Assembly: GCA_005777235.1 (NCBI GenBank)
Contig: SXND01000282.1
Coordinates: 1-64,000, forward strand
DNA length: 64,000 nt
From: Pseudomonadota bacterium
GTDB taxonomy: Bacteria > Tectomicrobia > Entotheonellia > Entotheonellales > Entotheonellaceae
Direction: 5' to 3'
Shown here in pieces: positions 1 through 9,502 of this stretch. Numbering within the stretch: the stretch's first letter is position 1; every line of letters starts with the position of its first letter. The notes below the pieces were generated by a model, which made no database searches, had not been told where the DNA came from, and saw nothing but the letters and a program-made list of their open reading frames with translations. Both the position numbers and the translations under genes were made by a program.

Positions 1-729
1 GCCTTTCACGGAGCGCTGCATGTCCGTGACTTCCTCAGGGCGTTCATCAATGAGCAGCACGATGAGGACAATTTCAGGATGATTTTGAGTGATGCTGTGA
101 GCCATGGACTGGAGAAGCATGGTCTTTCCAGTTCGTGGGGGAGCGACAATGAGCCCACGTTGCCCTTTGCCAATGGGCGTGAGCAAGTCCATGATGCGCG
201 TGGAGATGTCTCCATGCTTGGTTTCGAGGTGTATCCGTTCATCAGGGTAAAGCGGCGTGAGGTTATCGAAGAGAATCTTATCTTTGGTAAAGTCGGGGTT
301 TTCGTAGTTAATCGCTTCGACCTTGAGCAGCGCGAAATAGCGTTCACTCTCTTTGGGAGGCCGTACTTGCCCCGACACGGTATCGCCCGTGTGGAGATCA
401 AAGCGCCGAATTTGGGAAGGGGAAACATAGATGTCGTCTGGACCTGGGAGGTAGTTGTAACTCGGTGCTCGTAAGAAACCAAAACCATCCGGCAAGATTT
501 CCAGCACCCCTTCACCAAAGATCAAGCCATTCTTCTCGGTCTGTGCTTCAAGAATTTTGAAGATCAGTTCTTGCTTCCGGAGTCCGCTCGCCCCTGTGAC
601 ATTGAGCTGTTTCGCCACCTCCGATAACTCTGAGATACTCATCTCTTTTAATTCAACGATGTTTAAACGCCCTTTGTGGAGCACACTGCTGATATCGATC
701 ACAGTCTCTTCTGCTGGCATAGGACTCAT
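1..729 (-). CDS. rho: Transcription termination factor Rho (C-terminus beyond window start)
   Basis: Reverse-strand translation from ATG at 729: [63 protein letters not shown]...[39 protein letters not shown]...[23 protein letters not shown]...[13 protein letters not shown]; Rho_N, RNA-binding and P-loop motifs. Absent from the ORF track because it runs off the edge. Confidence 0.97.
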   Translation of the reverse strand, partial: MSPMPAEETVIDISSVLHKGRLNIVELKEMSISELSEVAKQLNVTGASGLRKQELIFKILEAQTEKNGLIFGEGVLEILPDGFGFLRAPSYNYLPGPDDIYVSPSQIRRFDLHTGDTVSGQVRPPKESERYFALLKVEAINYENPDFTKDKILFDNLTPLYPDERIHLETKHGDISTRIMDLLTPIGKGQRGLIVAPPRTGKTMLLQSMAHSITQNHPEIVLIVLLIDERPEEVTDMQRSVKG

Positions 730-1577
730 CAACCTCCAGGTCACTTGCATGATGGATCATCGAATGGACGCAGATCGGGAAGGGCCGGGAAAGCCATCGC
801 GCAGCCGTCACACGCACCACAAGACGGCTGGGACTCTCCAGCACATAGCCTCCAGCCTCCCGCGAGGACTTGAGGCAAGGGAGTGGCGCATCGCCATGCG
901 GACAGCAGCGAGCAACCACCATGTTATGTAGATCGGTACAAGACATCTTCTTCAATATGGGTAACTAACAAAGGTGAGAAATACCACGGTATCATATTGA
1001 CCATGGACAGGCAAAACGTCTATTTGCGTGTGGGGTGGCTCTCTGTCACGGTACACGAGACAACACACACCAGCGATTCCCGCCAGCTGTACGCTTTCAC
1101 TGCCCTACGGAGCCTTATACATACAGGAAACATGCGGCTGATAGCCAGTGTGACATCCTCAGCTCTGAGATCGCTATGGGGGTAACCGGCAATTACGACC
1201 TACATCAGAGGAATGTTGAAACGGCGGAAGTGCGAGATGTAATCTAACATCCTGAGGACTCTGAAGTAGGAGTCGTCTAACTATACGCAGGCTAGACACG
1301 GGTGTCAACTGTTTTCTGAGCCACACGGCCCCCTCGTATCGCTGCGAGAGGATTGGCACTCGACGCGGTGATGGCGCGTCCAAGCCCGAAGGCAAGGTGG
1401 TGACTGACGATAGAGGCCGGCCAACGCACGCCCATACGGTCGCTCTCGCCCCACAATACCGCCGGGACGTGCGCGTGCGGCCACAGGAGAAGGGTCAGCG
1501 ACATCGTCCGGCGCTACACACGAGAGGTGTAGCGTCCTGGTGCCGTCTGACGGTGAATACGCTACAATACGTACGCT

Positions 1578-1611
1578 CTCTAGAGATGACAGGGCTCTAG
1601 AGATGACAGGG
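1578..1611 (+). repeat. Perfect 17-bp tandem duplication (ctctagagatgacaggg x2) at the start of the downstream CDS
   Basis: Direct reading; creates two ATGs 17 nt apart. Confidence 0.9.
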
Positions 1612-2979
1612 CTGCATTATTGTACTTGCTGTCGAGGGACATATCACGTGCGACATCGCCCGCTCCATTGCTCCTCCTGGCTGATTGTTGGTGTGACAGT
1701 GCTCGGTGTGTGGCTCTACGGGCTGGCAAGACCGGCAATGGCGGAAGAGCCCGCGCAGCCGTTATTGACGGCGTTTGAGGAGGTACTTCAGCATGTGATA
1801 ACGCTACGGCGTCTTCCGGTGCAAGGCCCCATCCAGCGTGCCGTGCGGACCCGTGAGGCGATTCGGGCAGCGGTGCTGACCCTGGCGCAGGAGGCCCTGT
1901 CGCCGGATGAGTGGGAGGCGGAGCGTAAGTCGATGGTCCAATGGGGTCTCTTGGCACCAGACTTTCGCCTCAAGGAGTTTGTCCTCGACCTCCTCACCGA
2001 ACAGGCCGCCGGCTATTATGATCCCAAACAGCGCACGTTTTTTATCGCAGATTGGTTGCCACAACTTGTCCAAAAGCCAGTGATGGCGCATGAGCTGGTG
2101 CACGCCATCCAGGATCAGCATTACGATTTGCAGCGCAATTTTGATCTCGTCAAGGACCACTCGGACCTCACGCTGGCCCGCAAAGCCCTCATTGAGGGTG
2201 ATGCCACCGCAGTCATGTTGATGTATCTGCTCGAACCCATGGGCCTGACCATGGACGACATGCCGGATCTACACACGTTAATCCAAGCTGGGGGGGCCTT
2301 ACTTGGCGACCAATTTCAGGTGTATGCCAAAGCCCCGCTGATTCTCCGGCAACAGCTGGTGTTTCCCTATGTGCATGGTTTGCGCTTTGTCAAAGCGGCT
2401 CTGGAGCGCGGCGGATGGGAAAGCCTCCAGCGGGTGTATCAACAGCCACCGGTGTCAACCTCCCAGATTCTGCATCCTGAGCAATACTTTGCGGCAGCGC
2501 CTGTGTTGCCGCAGGAGGTGACGTTGCAACTCCCGGATGACGCCCTGCCGCCACCCTGGAAAAAACTGCGGCGTGACGTGCTCGGCGAGTTTTTACTCTC
2601 GGTCATCCTCCAACAGTTCTTGCCGGAAGAGGAGGCGCGTCAGAGTGTCGTGGGGTGGCGTGGCGATCGCTATGAGCTGTTTGAGCAGGGCGAGACCGGG
2701 CACTTGCTCCTGGTATCAGTCACCGCCTGGAACTCCGTGAGCGAGGCGCAGCAATTTGCCCAGAGCTATGGCAAACTCCTGGCGTTAAAATACCCCGGCG
2801 GGACTCGGCACGACTTGGAGGACAAGAGCGGCCATCTCTGGCACCAGGCGTCTCGCCGCGTGTTGCTCCGCCAACGTGACCGCCTGGTGCATATTGTGGA
2901 AGGCGCCAGCGCCGAGGATGTCACCCGCGTGCAGACGCTGCTCGATGGTGTGACGGCGGGGCCCACTCCTGCGCGGTAA
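1603..2979 (+). CDS. Secreted putative zinc metallopeptidase-like protein (HELVHAIQDQH)
   Basis: N-terminal hydrophobic signal (WLIVGVTVLGVWLYGLARPAMAEE) and HExxH motif MAHELVHAIQDQHYDL; longer ORF begins at 1540. Confidence 0.75.
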   Translation: MTGLHYCTCCRGTYHVRHRPLHCSSWLIVGVTVLGVWLYGLARPAMAEEPAQPLLTAFEEVLQHVITLRRLPVQGPIQRAVRTREAIRAAVLTLAQEALSPDEWEAERKSMVQWGLLAPDFRLKEFVLDLLTEQAAGYYDPKQRTFFIADWLPQLVQKPVMAHELVHAIQDQHYDLQRNFDLVKDHSDLTLARKALIEGDATAVMLMYLLEPMGLTMDDMPDLHTLIQAGGALLGDQFQVYAKAPLILRQQLVFPYVHGLRFVKAALERGGWESLQRVYQQPPVSTSQILHPEQYFAAAPVLPQEVTLQLPDDALPPPWKKLRRDVLGEFLLSVILQQFLPEEEARQSVVGWRGDRYELFEQGETGHLLLVSVTAWNSVSEAQQFAQSYGKLLALKYPGGTRHDLEDKSGHLWHQASRRVLLRQRDRLVHIVEGASAEDVTRVQTLLDGVTAGPTPAR

Positions 2980-3006
2980 CGGCCGTGCGTCACACCAAAC
3001 TTTACC

Positions 3007-3816
3007 ATGAATCATAGACATATGACGCCTTCTGAGTTTTTTTCCCCTGAGATTGAAGCACGCATTGCGCCAGGAGACTTTGTCGGGCATTTCCTGGCCC
3101 AACGCGGTCTCACGAGCGCCAGCGTTGGGCTACGCCCGACCGTCGTCCTCCCGCTGATCCCGGTGCTGGAACATCGACTCTTACGGGCTCTCGGCGCGCC
3201 TGCCGCCCAACCTACACCGATCCAACGTCAAGCCCTGTATCAGCCCGCCGATGTCCCCTTTGCCCTGATTGCCTCCCCGATGGGGGCTCCGATGGCCGTC
3301 ATGCTGCTGGAGCAGCTGATCGCGCTGGGCGCCCGGTGTGTCATCTATCTGGGCTTTTGCGGCGTCTTAGTGCCACCCTATCGTATTGGCGATCTGGTGC
3401 TGCCCACGTATGGCGTGCGTGAGGAGGGCACGTCGTATCACTACGTGCCCGCTGCGGTAGTGCCCCGCACCTCGCCCCAGATCCAGACGGTGCTCCAGGC
3501 ACAGGCGCTGCAGCATGGGACCGCTCTGACATCGGGCCCCATATGGACGACAGATGCGCCCTACCGCGAAACGCCGCAGAAGATCCAACGCTTCCAGGAC
3601 GCGGGCATTCATGCTGTGGATATGGAAATGGCGGCACTCTGTGCCGTAGCGCAGTATCGTGGCTGTGCGCTGGGAGCGCTGCTCATCGTCTCGGACGAAT
3701 GCTATCATCCGACCTGGAAACCCGGTTTTGGCTCCCCGCGTCTGCGCCAGGCGTGTGACCAGGCGGTCACGGTGGTGCTGGCCGCCGCACGGGTGCTGGG
3801 GACGACGTATGCTTGA
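3007..3816 (+). CDS. Nucleoside phosphorylase family protein (PNP/UDP type)
   Basis: IASPMGAPMAVMLLEQLIALGARCVIYLGFCG and AVDMEMAALCAVAQYRGCALGALLIVSDE motifs. Confidence 0.85.
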   Translation: MNHRHMTPSEFFSPEIEARIAPGDFVGHFLAQRGLTSASVGLRPTVVLPLIPVLEHRLLRALGAPAAQPTPIQRQALYQPADVPFALIASPMGAPMAVMLLEQLIALGARCVIYLGFCGVLVPPYRIGDLVLPTYGVREEGTSYHYVPAAVVPRTSPQIQTVLQAQALQHGTALTSGPIWTTDAPYRETPQKIQRFQDAGIHAVDMEMAALCAVAQYRGCALGALLIVSDECYHPTWKPGFGSPRLRQACDQAVTVVLAAARVLGTTYA

Positions 3817-3843
3817 GAGGGTCGCGGCGTCGCGGCGCACCTC

Positions 3844-5574
3844 TTAGCGTGGCAAGGCCATCTGTACCGCTGTCTGAAAGGCGCGGTGGCGTGGGAAGCG
3901 CTGGCAAATCTCGGCACACAGCTCCTCGGCTTCTTGCGCCATGCCCTGCAAGCGTCCGACTTCGACACAAGCGGCCAAGAGCAGCGCCGCCTTGTCATAA
4001 CTCCCCCGGTGCTGATTGCTCACAATCGCCTCGATACGCTGCTGCGCCACGTCGAGACACCACGTCAGTAGCATGACAGGCTGTTGGGGACTCGTCCACG
4101 GCGTCATGGGTAACGACGCGGTGTAGACGTGCTGCAAACGGACCAACAGGCTGGCGGCATCCACGTCCACGCCATACCAGGGTTCGGCCCCAACGCTGCT
4201 TTGGAGAGCCAACTGCCACAGTTGGGTCAGATTGTGCGGCAGCGTCTCAGGGAAGACCCCGGACAGCTGGACGAGGCAACACGCCACCACCAGCCCTTGA
4301 ATGTTGTACCCGCTGCTCCAGCCGAGCACTTGTTCTCGTGCCGCCAGTTGCTGGGCCGTGTCCCAGTTCCCGGCCAGCAGGTGCGCATGGGCGAGGAGCG
4401 TTTTGCTGGGAAGCATCGGGCCCTCGTGGACTGCCTGTGCCGTAGGATCGATGGCCTGGGGGGCGGGATGCTCTCGTGCGTGCTGCAGGTGCAGGGCCGC
4501 TTCATGCATGCGCGCGGTCCGTGCAATCCCCTCTAGGGCGATCTCCCAGACATCTAGCAGGCGCACCAACGTGGGCGCGGCCCGCAAGGCTTCCCACCGT
4601 CCGATCCGTAGGGTCTCTATCTCCTGGAGATGCGAGGCAGCTGTGCAGAGGTAATCCGCCACCTCGGCCCGCAGCGCCAGCCCCTCGGGCAGGGCCCGTA
4701 GCGCCTCGTGGGCTGCCGCTAGGACTGCGGGCATGTTCTCTTCTGCCACTAATGCAGCACACCAATCCACATAGGCATGCGGATGCTGCTGCCCCTCAGC
4801 GCGTGCGAGTGCAGCGAGACCGGCGGTCCCCTGTCCCAGACGCACCACTTCACGGAGCCAGGCGTCGGCATCACTCCCGGGCTGCGTACGCAGGTATGCC
4901 AGCCAATCAGCGAAGAATTGCGCGTGGTCCGGCAACGGCTGGGCGGCAATCTGCATCACGTCTTCTAGGCGCGGACGTGGGCCGGCCACCCATGCCTGCA
5001 CGGCACCCATCTCCTGGAAGAGGACGGCGGGACGCTGCGCGGGAGGCTCGGTGTCATAGACCGCTCGCAGGTAACGTGTCCGCGCGGCGCGCATGTCCAC
5101 ATCGGGGAGATCGTCAACGCGGACCCCACGTCCATACTCATCTTCGAGCCCGAAGAGCTGAAACAGCTCATAGTATGCCGAGCGTGCCAGGCTGACGTTG
5201 CCAGTGTCGAAGAGCAACATCGTACGCTCAAAAAGGTCCGTAAGCGGCTCGACGAACGCGACATACGGCCCCAAACTGTCTTCTTCATGGTAGTCGTCCC
5301 AGCCCTCGGCAGACTGGATGGCGGTATTGAGCTCGTCGGCCCTGTTGGCGATGTCTGCCAACAGGGCCACGGTAATGCTTTCAGTCTGGGCCACCGCCAC
5401 CGTGGCGCCAGCTGACTGCAACAAATCCAGAAACGCCTGCCGTGAGGCCGCGGGCGTGCCCTGAGCAAACACGCGCACAATAGAACGCAGTTCTTTTGCG
5501 GAGTACACCGCGAGTCGTTGTTCGACCGCATCGAGAAAGGCTTGCAAGGACCATCGACCCTCTGGGGGTACCAT
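3844..5574 (-). CDS. Conserved hypothetical alpha-helical/TPR-like protein
   Basis: 576-aa ORF, Ala/Leu-rich helical repeats; no confident family. Confidence 0.7.
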   Translation of the reverse strand: MVPPEGRWSLQAFLDAVEQRLAVYSAKELRSIVRVFAQGTPAASRQAFLDLLQSAGATVAVAQTESITVALLADIANRADELNTAIQSAEGWDDYHEEDSLGPYVAFVEPLTDLFERTMLLFDTGNVSLARSAYYELFQLFGLEDEYGRGVRVDDLPDVDMRAARTRYLRAVYDTEPPAQRPAVLFQEMGAVQAWVAGPRPRLEDVMQIAAQPLPDHAQFFADWLAYLRTQPGSDADAWLREVVRLGQGTAGLAALARAEGQQHPHAYVDWCAALVAEENMPAVLAAAHEALRALPEGLALRAEVADYLCTAASHLQEIETLRIGRWEALRAAPTLVRLLDVWEIALEGIARTARMHEAALHLQHAREHPAPQAIDPTAQAVHEGPMLPSKTLLAHAHLLAGNWDTAQQLAAREQVLGWSSGYNIQGLVVACCLVQLSGVFPETLPHNLTQLWQLALQSSVGAEPWYGVDVDAASLLVRLQHVYTASLPMTPWTSPQQPVMLLTWCLDVAQQRIEAIVSNQHRGSYDKAALLLAACVEVGRLQGMAQEAEELCAEICQRFPRHRAFQTAVQMALPR

Positions 5575-5815
5575 ACAAAACTCCTCAGATGGCTGTGACG
5601 TCGCACGGCGTGAGCATCGCCTGCAATCGGGTGATGATAAGTCTTGCCGTGCACTATAGCCCGAGGTGGCGGGAGCTGTCTAGCCCAGGGAGCACGGACG
5701 CCACCCTTGCCGCAGTATCAGGGGACGACGGATGGCAGGTGGTTCCTTGCAGATGCTGCAGTAGGAGTGTGGCGCAATGCGGAGGCTGGCACTGAAGCCG
5801 TAGGCGACACCTCGC

Positions 5816-5853
5816 GCCCCCCTGCCCTCTGGGTATGACAGAGGCAGGGGGGC
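5816..5853. other. Strong stem-loop (gccccccctgc..cagaggcaggggggc type)
   Basis: gcccccctgccctctg/cagaggcaggggggc: about 15-bp arms with a one-nt bulge, intergenic. Confidence 0.6.
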
Positions 5854-5887
5854 TGGGCAACGCCTCAAACGTCGGGGGAAGGGTATG

Positions 5888-6263
5888 TTAGGCGGACGGA
5901 TGCTGTAGCAAGCGACACTGGCGTATCCGCCACGCTAAGAGTCCGATGACGCCAAGCAGACACAACGCCAGGCTCCCTGGTTCGGGGACCGCAGCAGCCC
6001 CAACCTGCACATTGTCCACCCATAAAATACCACCACCCGCCTGGATCCTTTCCCCCGTGAAGCCGTCGAACCCCACCGCGCCATTGGCGAAGGAGGCATA
6101 GGCGCCGCCAGCGAAGGAGGTTAAGTCGAGATCGGCACGGAGGATCTCATCGACGAAAATCTGGAGATGCTGAGTGAAGAGATCAAAAGCTACTGCAAAG
6201 TTGTGCCACTGCGTGTCGCTAATCCCACGCTGGGTCCGTTGACGCTCGCTTGCGGCCAGCAGC
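5888..6263 (-). pseudogene. 5'-truncated PEP-CTERM (LamG-like) protein remnant
   Basis: Frame reads ...ISDTQWHNFAVAFDLFTQHLQIFVDEILRADLDLTSFAGGAYASFANGAVGFDGFTGERIQAGGGILWVDNVQVGAAAVPEPGSLALCLLGVIGLLAWRIRQ; VPEPGSLALCLLG..WRIRQ sorting signal; open frame runs into the 3' end of the HlyD gene with no start of its own seen. Confidence 0.7.
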
Positions 6264-7541
6264 TTAAAAACCCGCCGGGGCGTTGCGCAGCAGTTCGGCG
6301 CGCAGCAAGAAGCTGCCCTCTGTCACCACCAGGTCACCAGGCTCGACCCCGCCCCGGATGGTGGCAAAATCTCTATGCGGTGGGCCGGTGTGGATGGCCC
6401 GGGCGACAAAGGTACCCGCCTCGTCCGGGGTGGTGACAAAGACCACCTGCCGCTCTCCAAGCGTCTGCACCGCGGCGCGTGGCACCACGATAAGGCGTTC
6501 GTGGCGTGTAGTCAACACCATGGTCACGTAGAGGCCAAGACGCAACTGGCCACGCGGATTGGCCACTTCGACCCGCAGTTTCACCGTGCGCGTCTGGGGG
6601 TCTATACGCTGATCTATATAACTGACACGCCCGTGCAGGGTCAGGCCCGGTGCGGACGGGCTAGTCATCACAGCGCTGGCGCCTAGGGACACCAGCGGCA
6701 CGTCCGGCTCGTAAAGGTCGCCGATCACCCAGACCTTTGACAGATCCGTGACCACGAACAGCTCTTGCCCCATGCTGACCACCTGGCCGAGATTCGCGGT
6801 GCGGCCGGTGATCACACCAGCTATCGGGGCGTGCACCACGACCTCGGCCATCACCTGATGCGGATGCTGTAGCGCCGCGAGCTGTGCCGGAGTGAGCCCT
6901 AGGAGACGGAGGCGCTGGCGGGCGGCTTCCACGTCAGCGGCATGGTTGGCGTGCAGCGCCGTGACGTCTTCGAGTTCCTGCCGGCTGGCCGCGCCAATCT
7001 CCACCAGTTGCTGCGTGAGCTGCAGCTTCTGCTGTGCCGCCGTGCGCGTGGCCTGCATGGCGAGATATTTGGTTTGCGCCTCCGCCAGCTCTGTACTGAG
7101 CAGCGTCGCCAGCGGGGCGCCGCGCTTGACGGTGGTGCCAAGCTCCACATGCACCTGCGTGACAATCCCCCCGAGCACCGGCACGACTTTCACCTCACGG
7201 TAGGCGTCCGCCGTCACCGTGCCCGGCACCTGTATCACCTGCTGCGCCGCGATCACCTCCACCCTGGCCGTCGTAATCCCTGCCCGGCTCACGGCTTCGG
7301 GCGACAGGATGACCTCCGTGGCAGCGGCTGGAGCACTGGCCAGGGCTGGCGCCGCCGTCCATGGCACAGCCGGGGCAGGCGTTGGGGGTGGCACCAGGCT
7401 CCAGGGCAGGACGCTCCCGAGATAGTGCGGCCCCAGGAAGGCGCCGCTGGCCCCCAGAGCCATGAGACCCAGGGCCGCGACGCTCCATGTTAGACCACGC
7501 AGCAGCCGATGGTGCTGCGTCCTCGCGCTTTGTTGCTCCAT
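6264..7541 (-). CDS. Efflux RND transporter periplasmic adaptor subunit (CusB/HlyD family)
   Basis: Signal anchor, QVIQVPGTVTADAYREVKVVPVLGGIVTQVHVELGTTVKRGAPLATL, barrel-sandwich hybrid motifs; next to CusA and TolC genes. Confidence 0.9.
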   Translation of the reverse strand: MEQQSARTQHHRLLRGLTWSVAALGLMALGASGAFLGPHYLGSVLPWSLVPPPTPAPAVPWTAAPALASAPAAATEVILSPEAVSRAGITTARVEVIAAQQVIQVPGTVTADAYREVKVVPVLGGIVTQVHVELGTTVKRGAPLATLLSTELAEAQTKYLAMQATRTAAQQKLQLTQQLVEIGAASRQELEDVTALHANHAADVEAARQRLRLLGLTPAQLAALQHPHQVMAEVVVHAPIAGVITGRTANLGQVVSMGQELFVVTDLSKVWVIGDLYEPDVPLVSLGASAVMTSPSAPGLTLHGRVSYIDQRIDPQTRTVKLRVEVANPRGQLRLGLYVTMVLTTRHERLIVVPRAAVQTLGERQVVFVTTPDEAGTFVARAIHTGPPHRDFATIRGGVEPGDLVVTEGSFLLRAELLRNAPAGF

Positions 7542-7557
7542 GCTGCTCTCCTTGGGA

Positions 7558-8868
7558 TTACCGGGCCGGTGTACCTACCGTACGTTCGATCTCAAGCACA
7601 GCGTCATACACCTGTTTCAAGGACTCCGTGTAGCCAGTTGCGATGTCGAGATAGCGGCGTTGCTCAGCAATCAGGTCGAGTAACGACCAGCGCCCAAGTT
7701 CATAGGCTTGGCGCACCACCGCCAGGTTCTGGCGTGCCACCTCGTGTACGCCGTGTGTATAGATGTCGAGAGCGTGTTGGCTGGCGTCATACTGGGTAAA
7801 GGCGGCAGTGACCTCTTGACGAATCGTCAGGGTGACTAGAGTCAGGCGGCGTTGGGCCGCGGTCACTGAGGCCAGCGCCGCGGCAATGTTGCCCTGGTTC
7901 TGCTGGCGTACGGGTAGGGTGATGGCAACACCAGCGCCGACATAATGAAAGACATCTTGGATGGGCTGCGTCCCGCCACGCGCTGTCAGGCCGCGCAGAT
8001 CGTAGCCCGCATCCTGGCGCATATAGCCGACGTTGACGCTGGCGTCCCAGCGGCCTTCGGCCTGCTCTTTGCGCACCGCCGCCTCGGCCATGGCCACCTC
8101 AGCCTGAGCCATCAGCAGATCTGGACGCGTTGCCAGAGCCTGCGCCAGAGCCTGCGCCAGACCCGCGTCACGCTCCAGGAGAACCGGCGGCGTACGCAAG
8201 TCACCCTGGAGCCGCAATGGGGCGTCCGGCCCCAGGCCCAGCAGGGTTTTGAGGTATAAGGCCTGCACCTCGACCTGGCTGGCGCGCAGGTGGCGGCTGG
8301 CATCGAGGCGATTGACCTCCACCCGCAGCAGATTGGCCTCCAGCGGTGGCGCGGCCCCCCGGCTGACACGACTCTGCAGCAGGCCGAGGGCCTGCTGGTT
8401 GATCTGTAAAAGTTCCTCGGTCAAGCGCAGGTTGCGCTGCGCCGCCAGCAGCTCCCCGGCCTTCAGGCGCACCTCAGCCCGCAGCCGCCGCGCCCGCTCC
8501 GCCACTTGGGCGCGCTTCATCTCGAGTTCGCCGCTTGCTACCCCAAGGCGCCCGGCTTGCCGGCCATTGAGATCGAGCGGCAGCGTCACACTGGCCGTGA
8601 GGTTGTTGTCCGGACCCGCGACATTGTGCTGCACGCCCAGTTCCAGCACAGGATTCGGGCGCAATCCGGCCTGTTGCAGGCGCCCCTGCGCCGCACCCAC
8701 TTCCGCCTGCGTGGCGTGCAGCTCCAGGTTGTCCGCCAGGGCCTGCGCCACGAGGTCGTCCACCGTGACCTCTCCCAGCGCCCGCGCCACCTGTGCCCAG
8801 CCTGTATCAAAGATGAGCACGGCCCACCCGAGGAGCCCGACCAGCAAGAGCGTTCTGTACAGTGACAT
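7558..8868 (-). CDS. TolC family outer membrane efflux protein (CusC/CzcC-like)
   Basis: MSLYRTLLLVGLLGWAVLIFDTGWA signal; repeated TolC helices (ELHATQAEVGAAQGRLQQAGLRPNPVLELG); ORF track extends to 9018. Confidence 0.9.
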   Translation of the reverse strand: MSLYRTLLLVGLLGWAVLIFDTGWAQVARALGEVTVDDLVAQALADNLELHATQAEVGAAQGRLQQAGLRPNPVLELGVQHNVAGPDNNLTASVTLPLDLNGRQAGRLGVASGELEMKRAQVAERARRLRAEVRLKAGELLAAQRNLRLTEELLQINQQALGLLQSRVSRGAAPPLEANLLRVEVNRLDASRHLRASQVEVQALYLKTLLGLGPDAPLRLQGDLRTPPVLLERDAGLAQALAQALATRPDLLMAQAEVAMAEAAVRKEQAEGRWDASVNVGYMRQDAGYDLRGLTARGGTQPIQDVFHYVGAGVAITLPVRQQNQGNIAAALASVTAAQRRLTLVTLTIRQEVTAAFTQYDASQHALDIYTHGVHEVARQNLAVVRQAYELGRWSLLDLIAEQRRYLDIATGYTESLKQVYDAVLEIERTVGTPAR

Positions 8869-8980
8869 GGGGATGGTCCTTCTACTGGCGGTATCGGGAG
8901 CACCCTGGTGCCGCGTCACGTTGACCCTTGCTAGCGCCTGAACCGCGCTCAGTGGACACCTTCCTACGCCAGTGCCCCCC

Positions 8981-9039
8981 CTGGGAGCGCCGGGCTCCAG
9001 CCCGGCTCCGGAAGCCATGCTGGAGCCCGGCGCTCCCAG
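8981..9039. repeat. Dispersed palindromic repeat family A, copy 1
   Basis: ctgggagcgccgggctccagcccggctccggaagccatgctggagcccggcgctcccag; 59 bp. Confidence 0.85.
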
Positions 9040-9082
9040 GGGAAACCCTGGAAAACTTGCAGCGTATTTCTACAATGGACAT

Positions 9083-9499
9083 CTAGCGCACCGAAACGGA
9101 AAAACGCGTCGAACCCTTGCCCGCTGGCCCATCCCAGACCACCGTGACTTGCCGGGCCCCACTGTCTGGAAAGCTAATCGTCCCCAGGTAGCGCCCTGGG
9201 GTTTTATCGGGCGTCAGTGTCGCACCAGCCAGCATTGGCGCCATACCCGGCATGGGCATGCTGGTGCTCAGCGTGACTTTCCCCACGTCCACTGGCTGTT
9301 TAGTCGACGCCGCGCTGAATTCCAGCACAAACGTGTTCTTGCCCTGCGCCCATTGCCCTGACGCGCTCAGCAGCGTGACCACGAGTTCCTGGGCCTTCTG
9401 GCTTTGGATCATTTTCAGATCAGTGCTCCAGACCGTTCCCAGGGACAGACCTGCGAGCACGACGCTCCCCAATACCGTGCGTACCATGATGCGTTGCAT
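9083..9499 (-). CDS. FixH/YtkA-like domain exported protein
   Basis: Signal peptide, then ELVVTLLSASGQWAQGKNTFVLEFSAAS...PDKTPGRYLGTISFPDSGARQVTVVWDGPAG; lies between cusA and tolC. Confidence 0.75.
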   Translation of the reverse strand: MQRIMVRTVLGSVVLAGLSLGTVWSTDLKMIQSQKAQELVVTLLSASGQWAQGKNTFVLEFSAASTKQPVDVGKVTLSTSMPMPGMAPMLAGATLTPDKTPGRYLGTISFPDSGARQVTVVWDGPAGKGSTRFSVSVR

Positions 9500-9502
9500 G
9501 TC

